NCBI GenBank assembly: GCA_018829455.1
Contig: JAHJUB010000057.1
Location: forward strand, 1 to 17,198
DNA: 17,198 bases
Reading direction: 5' to 3'
Origin: Candidatus Omnitrophota bacterium
GTDB lineage: Bacteria; Ratteibacteria; UBA8468; MWAK01
A program made the position numbers and the translations under genes. The notes below the pieces were generated by a model. The model saw only the letters and a program-made list of their open reading frames with translations, was not told where the DNA came from and did not search any database. Position 1 is the first letter of the stretch, and every line of letters starts with the position of its first letter. Shown here in pieces: positions 12,567 to 17,198 of the stretch.

Positions 12567-13982
12567 ATGAACAATAAAGGGACGTTGGGCGTGATTATCG
12601 GAAATCGGGGCTGCTTTCCGGGTTCGCTGGCCGAAAAAGGCCGGCAGGAAATTGCGGTCGCTTTAAAGAAGCAGGGAATTGAGGCCGTCATTATTGCCAA
12701 AGAAGAAGCTAAATATGGAGCGATCGAAAATCTGGCCGAAGCCAGAAAGAACGCGGCGCTCTTCCGGGAAAACCGAGATAAGATCGACGGTATTCTGGTC
12801 TCGCTTCCCAATTTCGGAGATGAGCGGGCAATCGCCGATACCATCAGGATGTCGGAATTAAACGTGCCGGTTTTGGTCCAGGCCTATCCGGATGATCTGA
12901 AAAAGATGGCCGTAGAATATCGCCGAGATAGTTTTTGCGGAAAACTTTCAACCTGTAATGTGCTGCGTCAGTACGGCATTCCGTACTCGCTCACCCGGAC
13001 GCATACCAGCGCCCCTGATTCCAGGGAATTCAAGGAAGACCTTGACTGGTTTCTGGCGGTTTGCCGGGTAGTAAAAGGGTTGAAGGGCGCCAGAATCGGC
13101 GCGATCGGCGCCCGGACGACGCCGTTTAAGACCGTCCGTTACAGCGAAAAACTGCTGGAGGCAAGCGGTATTTCCGTGGAGACGCTTGACCTTTCCGAAA
13201 TTTTAACGGCCGTCAATAAATTAAAAGACAACGACCCGCAGGTTCAGTCCAAATTGAAGATTCTTTCCGGTTACTGTGTTACCCGGGACATATCGGCGAA
13301 ATCGCTCTTGAAGATGGCAAAGATGGGTACGGCGCTTGACCGGTGGGTTAAAGAGAACGAGATTGACGCCTGCACCATCCAGTGCTGGTCGGCTCTGCAG
13401 GATGCGCTTCAAATCTTTCCCTGCGCGCTGATGAGCATTATGAGCGAAGCGCTCCTTCCGGCCGCCTGCGAGGTGGACGTGATGGGTGCGGTGGCGATGT
13501 ACGCCCTGCAGCTTGCTTCGGGAAAGCCGGCCGGACTTTTTGACTGGAATAATAACTACGGCGGCGACCCGGACAAACTGGTCCTGTTCCACTGCAGCAA
13601 CGCACCCAAGAGCATGCTGGGCCCGGTTTGCATGGGTTACAATAAGATTGCGGCGCGGATGGGAGCCGGTCCGGAAAACAGTTACGGCACCTGCAGCGGA
13701 AAGATAAAGAGCGGCCCGATGACTTATGTTCGGTTTTCCAGCGATGATACCTCCGCCGAGATTATCGGCTGTATCGGCGAAGGCGTCATTACCAATGACC
13801 CGTTGGACACCTTCGGCGGAGTAGGCGTGGCCCGGATAGAGAAACTTCAGGAACTGCTGAGGTTCCTCTGCCAGAACGGGTTTGAGCACCACGTGGCCAT
13901 CAGCCAGTCAAAGTCTGCCGGCATTCTCTTTGAAGCGCTGGACAACTATGTTGGTTGGGATGTCTATCTTCACCAGAGATAA
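12567..13982 (+). CDS. L-fucose/L-arabinose isomerase family protein
   Basis: This 471-residue cytoplasmic protein appears to be an aldose-ketose isomerase of the FucI/AraA fold. Metal-ligand candidates are Glu302 (CEVDVMG) and Asp326 (FDWNN); their spacing of 24 equals Glu337-Asp361 in E. coli FucI. His441/His442 (EHHVAIS) may supply the third ligand. Other segments are GNRGCFPG (12-19), LVSLPNFGDE (88-97), ARIGAIGARTTPF (175-187) and the C-terminal FGGVGVARI. The protein is shorter than FucI (591) and AraA (500) and has 14 cysteines. Related short members include sulfoquinovose isomerase (SqvD) and uncharacterised sugar isomerases, so the substrate is unknown. It is monocistronic-looking, with its own promoter and a strong Shine-Dalgarno; no sugar kinase or aldolase flanks it. 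Confidence 0.8.
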   Translation: MNNKGTLGVIIGNRGCFPGSLAEKGRQEIAVALKKQGIEAVIIAKEEAKYGAIENLAEARKNAALFRENRDKIDGILVSLPNFGDERAIADTIRMSELNVPVLVQAYPDDLKKMAVEYRRDSFCGKLSTCNVLRQYGIPYSLTRTHTSAPDSREFKEDLDWFLAVCRVVKGLKGARIGAIGARTTPFKTVRYSEKLLEASGISVETLDLSEILTAVNKLKDNDPQVQSKLKILSGYCVTRDISAKSLLKMAKMGTALDRWVKENEIDACTIQCWSALQDALQIFPCALMSIMSEALLPAACEVDVMGAVAMYALQLASGKPAGLFDWNNNYGGDPDKLVLFHCSNAPKSMLGPVCMGYNKIAARMGAGPENSYGTCSGKIKSGPMTYVRFSSDDTSAEIIGCIGEGVITNDPLDTFGGVGVARIEKLQELLRFLCQNGFEHHVAISQSKSAGILFEALDNYVGWDVYLHQR

Positions 13983-14045
13983 AATGCTTCCCGATTGTCC
14001 AGAGCATTGGATGGGGCGCCTGTGCAATAACATCGGAAAGACTTG

Positions 14046-14075
14046 TTGACCTTTTAATACAGTGTGGTGTAAAAT
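14046..14075 (+). promoter_or_regulatory. Sigma-70-type promoter of a structured leader/ncRNA upstream of mscS
   Basis: TTGACC (14046-14051) and TAAAAT (14070-14075) are 18 bases apart, with TG two bases before the -10 box. Predicted transcription start is near 14082. It is the best promoter in the 272-base gap after the isomerase gene. The upstream part of the gap (13983-14045) shows only a weak AATGCT/AGCATT hairpin after the isomerase stop. Confidence 0.55.
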
Positions 14076-14081
14076 GTAACC

Positions 14082-14203
14082 AGTTTTAAATAAGATATTC
14101 TTTGAAAATTAATCTACGGGTTCAGAAATAGGATACTATTTCTGAAGGACTTTAGTTGGTCGGGCCGCCAACTGATTGAGAAAATCAGTCGGGCGGCTTT
14201 TTT
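14082..14203 (+). ncRNA. Structured leader RNA or small RNA with attenuator-like fold
   Basis: From the predicted start near 14082 to the T-run, about 122 nt are non-coding and highly structured. Hairpin 1 is a perfect 11-bp stem, TTCAGAAATAG (14121-14131), loop GATA, CTATTTCTGAA (14136-14146). Hairpin 2 pairs AGTTGG (14154-14159) with CCAACT (14168-14173). Hairpin 3 is a strong intrinsic terminator (14164-14203). Hairpins 2 and 3 share bases 14168-14173, so they exclude each other, as antiterminator and terminator do. The 49-residue protein and mscS lie just downstream, with no obvious second promoter between. It may be a riboswitch-like attenuator or a free sRNA. I could not match it to ydaO, fluoride, ykkC, 6S or SRP RNA. 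Confidence 0.45.
14164..14203 (+). terminator. Intrinsic terminator at the end of the leader/ncRNA
   Basis: GCCGCC (14164-14169) pairs with GGCGGC (14192-14197); inside it ACTGATT (14171-14177) pairs with AATCAGT (14183-14189), with loop GAGAA and a small asymmetric bulge. Six T residues follow at 14198-14203. It has 13 base pairs and a T-run, the strongest terminator in the window. Confidence 0.8.
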
Positions 14204-14254
14204 ATTGTCGTTGCTATATCTTATTATTTCAGTCCTAAAAAACAGGAGGTAAGT

Positions 14255-14404
14255 ATGCCGGGATATATAATGGCATTCAATGCGGCAAAAGACTTGCCAG
14301 CCCTTATTCTGGTGGGCGGTTTTGTACTCCTCATTATCTATGGTGCAATTTATACCAGAAAAGAAGAAAGGAAAGACAGGGAAAGACAGGGAAAAACAGG
14401 ATAG
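14255..14404 (+). CDS. Small single-pass membrane protein (49 aa) upstream of mscS
   Basis: ATG at 14255 is preceded by AGGAGGT (14244-14250), a near-perfect Shine-Dalgarno four bases away. The frame encodes 49 residues: a short N-terminus (MPGYIMAFNAAKD), one hydrophobic helix at about residues 14-34, then a strongly charged tail rich in Lys, Arg and Glu (TRKEERKDRERQGKTG). The positive tail predicts N-out, C-in topology. The coding 3' end lies in a 10-bp tandem repeat. mscS starts 39 bases after the stop, so the two are probably co-transcribed. It is below usual gene-calling lengths. I do not recognise a family; it might be a channel accessory peptide, or an unrelated small protein. Confidence 0.6.
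   Translation: MPGYIMAFNAAKDLPALILVGGFVLLIIYGAIYTRKEERKDRERQGKTG
14371..14400 (+). repeat. Three tandem copies of a 10-bp unit at the 3' end of the small membrane protein gene
   Basis: GAAAGACAGG occurs twice in tandem, followed by GAAAAACAGG with one change. The unit length is not a multiple of three, so loss or gain of a copy would shift the reading frame of the small protein's C-terminal tail. No claim of actual variation can be made from one sequence. Confidence 0.75.
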
Positions 14405-14443
14405 AGAGCAAAACAGAGACAAGGAAAACAAACAAGGCAAAAT

Positions 14444-15511
14444 ATGAATTTCTTAAATTTTACCGACCTTTCCGGGGTTGCCCGGGAGAGCATTAATTCC
14501 GTTCTCATTATGGGCGGCGCTGTTCTGCTCTCCTTTTTATGCCGGTTCATCTGGTCAAGGGCGCTCATCCCCATTGCGTCTAAAACAAGAACCAATCTGG
14601 ACCGGATTATTCTGGAAGCAACTGCTGTGCCGTTATCAGTTTTAATACTGACTGCCGGATTCAGTTTTTCGGTCAACCGGATTTTATTTTTGGAAGAGTT
14701 GGAAAAGTCTGCGGGGATGGCCCTGTTGGCCGGCATAGCGTATACGTTGTTAGTCATAAATATTGCTTTTCTTGTGGTCAAAATATTCCGGGCGATTTCA
14801 GAATGGTATCTGGAGGATGTTGCCCACAGAACGCAGACTACTTTTGATGAAGAATTTATTCCGCTTTTAAGCAGAGTGATCAGCATTATAATCTTTTTTA
14901 TCGCCGCAACAATCATACTGTCACATTTTAAGGTTAATATCAGCGGTTTCCTGGCAACCGCGGGTATTGCCTCGCTGGCAATTGCCCTGGCGGCCCAGGA
15001 AACGCTTTCTAATACGATATCCGGTTTTATGCTCGTCCTTGATAAACCTTTTCACGTGGGCGATTGGATTCAGTTAGATTCGGGTGAAGCGGGTTTCGTC
15101 CAGGAAATTGGTCTGCGAACCACCAAGATTCTTACCTTTGATAATACCGTAATGATTATTCCTAATGCCATGATTGCCAAGAGCAAAGTAGTTAATCGTA
15201 ATTATCCCGACACTAAAGTTAAAACCCGCCAGAAGATTGGAGTGGCATACGGGTCAGATCTGGTCAGGGTTAAAAAGATACTATTGGAAATTTGTCAGGC
15301 GCATCCGGATGTAATGAAAGACCCGCCTCCCCTGGTTTTCTTTACCGAATTTGGGGAGTTTTCCCTTAACCTGCTTTTGATTTACTGGGTTGCCGATTTA
15401 AAGGAACAATTCGGAATTAGCGATCAGGTTAATATGGAAATAAAAAGAAGGTTTGAAGAAGAGAACATAGAAATCCCTTTTCCGCAACGCGATATTCACA
15501 TGAGAAAATAA
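14444..15511 (+). CDS. Small-conductance mechanosensitive channel (MscS family)
   Basis: MscS channels open under membrane tension and release solutes on hypo-osmotic shock. The 355-residue protein has about five hydrophobic segments, two more than E. coli MscS (286 residues), placing it with the longer family members. The pore helix and following region are clear: LATAGIASLAIALAAQETLSN (about 170-190), then ISGFMLVLDKPFHVGDWI and GFVQEIGLRTTKILTFDNTVMIIPNAMIAKS of the middle beta domain, and a C-terminal alpha/beta domain ending FPQRDIHMRK. The Ala/Gly packing of the pore helix is present. The ATG has AAGG at 14434-14437. It follows the 49-residue membrane protein and precedes the asparagine-synthase-like gene by one base, so the three are likely one operon, possibly controlled by the upstream attenuator. 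Confidence 0.93.
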   Translation: MNFLNFTDLSGVARESINSVLIMGGAVLLSFLCRFIWSRALIPIASKTRTNLDRIILEATAVPLSVLILTAGFSFSVNRILFLEELEKSAGMALLAGIAYTLLVINIAFLVVKIFRAISEWYLEDVAHRTQTTFDEEFIPLLSRVISIIIFFIAATIILSHFKVNISGFLATAGIASLAIALAAQETLSNTISGFMLVLDKPFHVGDWIQLDSGEAGFVQEIGLRTTKILTFDNTVMIIPNAMIAKSKVVNRNYPDTKVKTRQKIGVAYGSDLVRVKKILLEICQAHPDVMKDPPPLVFFTEFGEFSLNLLLIYWVADLKEQFGISDQVNMEIKRRFEEENIEIPFPQRDIHMRK

Positions 15512-15512
15512 T

Positions 15513-16949
15513 ATGGTGAGAATTGCAGGAGTGCTCGGGAAAAGAAACAAAAATGTCGCACAAAGTATGTTTAAAGCATTGGCACGGCCAAGGCGCGGCG
15601 CTTACCGGGTACATTTACTGGAAGGGAGTAATTACTCCCTGGGTGTACTTGGGCTTAGAGGCACTCAAGCGCACGCCTTGAACGTTGATTCAATCAAAAG
15701 TATTTGGGATGGTTTACACGAACCAGCGCTGGAATCATGCATTAACAAGAACAGTGAAAATCTGATTCAGTTCAGTCCCCTTGCCCTTGCCGCGGTTAAG
15801 AGTAGCGGAGAATTCATCCTTTTCCGTGATATGTTGGGAATTACACCACTTTATTATGTCCGGGAAGCAAATGAAATATTCTTTGCTTCCGAAGTGAAGA
15901 CATTGATCGGAATCAGTCCTGAGGTCAAAGAATTTCCGCCTGGTTATCTTTATTCTTCCGCAAAGGGATGGTGGACGCCGCCGAAAAAATTTCACCCGGT
16001 GCTTAATATTAAATCAGCTGACATTGCGGAAAAATTAAGACACATTATAGAAGAGGCTATAGTTTCAAGAAAACCATCCGGGAAATGCGGTGCCTGGCTT
16101 TCCGGGGGTCTTGATTCCAGCGCAATTGCAGGACTTCTTTCCAGGCATGTCAAAAACCTACATACGTTTTCTATTGGATTACCGAATTCTCCGGATCTTT
16201 TCTTTGCGCACCGCGCGGCAAAATACTTGAACACGATTCACCACGAGCGAATTGTAACTTTTAAGGATTTACTTGCAATTTTGCCGGAGGTAATTTGTCG
16301 GTTGGAATCTTTTGATGCGCCTCTGGTACGCTCAACATTAACAAATTATCTTTTGGCGCATTTTTCGGCGGAATATGTTAAGGAAGTGTTTTCCGGTGAA
16401 GGCGGTGATGAATTATTCGCCGGTTATTCTTATCTCAAGCAGCTTTCCAGAAACGCCTTGGCGGTAGAAATAGGTTTTTTGCCTTTCAAACTTCATAACA
16501 CTGCCCTCCAGCGAATCGATCGGTCAGCGGCTTCAGCGGGAATTACAGTCCATCTGCCGTTTCTTGATTTCAACGTTTTTCAATATGCAACAAGAATTCC
16601 TTTGAAGTTTAAGTTATATCGAAAACAGGGGGAGACAGCGGTTGAGAAATGGATTTTGCGAAAAGCCCTGAAGGGAATTTTACCCGAAGAAATTCTGTCC
16701 CGGCCAAAAGCTAAATTCTGGGAGGGTACTGGTCTGGGTAATTTATTCCTGCAATATGCAGAAAAAATAATAGTCGACAAAGAATTTGCCAAAGAAAGAA
16801 ACTTGCCCGATAATACAAAACTCAGGTCAAAAGAGGAATTGCTCTATTACCGTATCTTCCGCCAAAGATTCGGTGGTGTGGATTTATCCTTCGTAGGAAG
16901 GACGGGTGATATCGGGGAGACTAATACACTAATTCATATTCAAAATTAG
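15513..16949 (+). CDS. Asparagine-synthase-like amidotransferase lacking the glutaminase Cys
   Basis: This 478-residue protein has a class-II glutaminase-like N-terminal domain and an ATP-pyrophosphatase synthetase domain. AsnB proteins start MCGIAG, where Cys2 is the nucleophile; here the start is MVRIAGV, so Cys2 is absent and glutaminase activity should be lost. The remaining fold is visible (FILFRDMLGITPLYY, FFASEVKTL, FPPGYLYS). The synthetase domain keeps the PP-loop SGGLDSS (197-203), VFSGEGGDELFAGY, HLPFLDF and the RKALKG...LPEEILSRPKAKFWEGTG region. It should adenylate a carboxylate such as Asp and use free ammonia or another amine. It is shorter than AsnB (about 550). The ATG at 15513 is one base after the mscS stop. 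The last codons lie in a repeated sequence. The actual substrate is unknown. Confidence 0.85.
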   Translation: MVRIAGVLGKRNKNVAQSMFKALARPRRGAYRVHLLEGSNYSLGVLGLRGTQAHALNVDSIKSIWDGLHEPALESCINKNSENLIQFSPLALAAVKSSGEFILFRDMLGITPLYYVREANEIFFASEVKTLIGISPEVKEFPPGYLYSSAKGWWTPPKKFHPVLNIKSADIAEKLRHIIEEAIVSRKPSGKCGAWLSGGLDSSAIAGLLSRHVKNLHTFSIGLPNSPDLFFAHRAAKYLNTIHHERIVTFKDLLAILPEVICRLESFDAPLVRSTLTNYLLAHFSAEYVKEVFSGEGGDELFAGYSYLKQLSRNALAVEIGFLPFKLHNTALQRIDRSAASAGITVHLPFLDFNVFQYATRIPLKFKLYRKQGETAVEKWILRKALKGILPEEILSRPKAKFWEGTGLGNLFLQYAEKIIVDKEFAKERNLPDNTKLRSKEELLYYRIFRQRFGGVDLSFVGRTGDIGETNTLIHIQN

Positions 16950-17078
16950 AGCATACCGGTTCGAATTCAATCAGAGAGCAAGGCACCCAAGGATGAGGCC
17001 AGGAGGCGTACAACGACGTACGCCGACGCAGCCGAAGACGCAGGTAACGATGCTATCTGATTGAAGGCGAATTGGTAT
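16939..17078. repeat. Inverted-repeat element with central hairpin, MITE- or REP-like
   Basis: Arms of 28 bp (16953-16980 and 17051-17078) are inverted with 23 of 28 matches. In the centre GGCGTAC (17005-17011) and GTACGCC (17018-17024) form a perfect 7-bp hairpin with loop AACGAC. The interior is GC-rich, with CGACGC/GACGC direct repeats. The left end, 16939-16960, recurs with one mismatch at 8546-8567, and includes the TAG stop of the asparagine-synthase-like gene. The element fills the whole spacer to the next gene. It has no coding capacity of its own and no clear target-site duplication. Confidence 0.65.
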
Positions 17079-17083
17079 AAGAA

Positions 17084-17198
17084 ATGAAAATTTTGGGAGC
17101 GACCATCGGGAATTGCGTTCACACCGCCGGAATTTTGAATTTTCTCCATTATGCGGAGGGTTTTGGACATAAGACCGTCTTTTTGGGAATGTGTCTCA
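17084..17198 (+). CDS. Probable cobalamin (B12)-binding domain protein, 3' truncated by the window
   Basis: Only the first 38 codons are present. They read as the opening strand, loop and helix of a Rossmann-like B12-binding domain: MKILGATIGNCVHTAGILN, then FLHYAEGFGHKTVFLG. The segment CVHTAG (residues 11-16) aligns with the DxHxxG cobalt-ligand motif, with His13 as the likely lower axial ligand and Asp replaced by Cys. Such domains occur in mutases, corrinoid methyltransferases and B12-dependent radical SAM enzymes; the rest of the gene is needed to choose. No good Shine-Dalgarno is seen before the ATG, which follows the inverted-repeat element by five bases. It is in line with the mscS/asparagine-synthase run, so might be part of the same cluster. 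Confidence 0.5.
   Translation, partial: MKILGATIGNCVHTAGILNFLHYAEGFGHKTVFLGMCL

Noticed and set aside
12473..12844. Open frame on the - strand over the isomerase start and its promoter
   Set aside because: Low-complexity Ser/Phe-rich translation, antisense to a well supported gene; a shadow frame.
14082..14203. Known RNA such as 6S, SRP RNA, fluoride, ydaO or mini-ykkC
   Set aside because: I could not find the conserved motifs of these families by eye; a covariance search is still needed to exclude them formally.
14114..14916. Open frames on the - strand across the leader RNA, small protein and mscS
   Set aside because: Phe/Ser-rich or low-complexity translations opposite an MscS gene with clear family motifs; no ribosome site.
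16967..17170. Open frame on the - strand through the inverted-repeat element
   Set aside because: Its C-terminal half is a translation of the palindrome, and the rest is antisense to the better-supported B12-domain start.

Overview
This window looks like a chromosomal segment of an uncultured Gram-negative (outer-membrane-bearing) bacterium, perhaps from a candidate phylum. The diderm call rests on a tolB-pal-cpoB tail at the left edge, with two lipoprotein signal peptides. The phylum cannot be fixed from the sequence; an Omnitrophota-like lineage is only a guess. The standard code fits, starts include TTG, and many genes overlap or nearly touch. I saw no rRNA, tRNA, CRISPR array or complete insertion sequence.

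Layout. (1) 1-4314, + strand: end of tolB, pal, a coiled-coil CpoB/YbgF-like lipoprotein, a GT4 glycosyltransferase and a XerC/XerD recombinase, the last three tightly packed or overlapping. (2) 7102-4274, - strand: ABC-2 type ATPase, its permease, a membrane-anchored TPR protein and guanylate kinase. A near-consensus promoter drives this run, which ends by overlapping xerD convergently. (3) 11586-7247, - strand: a small omega-like protein, a SPOR-domain secreted protein, a PilT-type ATPase, a CPBP intramembrane protease and purD. (4) 12449-11712, - strand: a sugar-phosphate nucleotidyltransferase, divergent from (5) an L-fucose/L-arabinose isomerase-family gene at 12567-13982 (+). (6) 14046-16949, + strand: a promoter, a highly structured short leader or ncRNA with a strong intrinsic terminator, a 49-residue membrane protein, an MscS channel and an asparagine-synthase-like enzyme lacking the Cys-2 glutaminase nucleophile. 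(7) A roughly 126-bp inverted-repeat element, then the start of a probable cobalamin-binding protein cut by the window edge.

The most striking non-genic feature is a family of about ten short hairpins scattered through the window, each with (T)GTAG at the 5' foot of the stem. They occur singly or as inverted pairs, and stem sequences differ between copies while pairing is kept. This is the architecture of REP/BIME elements mobilised by REP-associated tyrosine transposases. One copy lies inside the N-terminal coding region of xerD, one overlaps the stop codon of the ABC permease, and two distant copies are identical over 23 nt. The second noteworthy region is 14046-14404, which holds a candidate attenuator or ncRNA followed by an unannotated small membrane protein upstream of mscS. 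Two - strand genes also have good promoters placed so close to the ATG that their mRNAs would be nearly leaderless.
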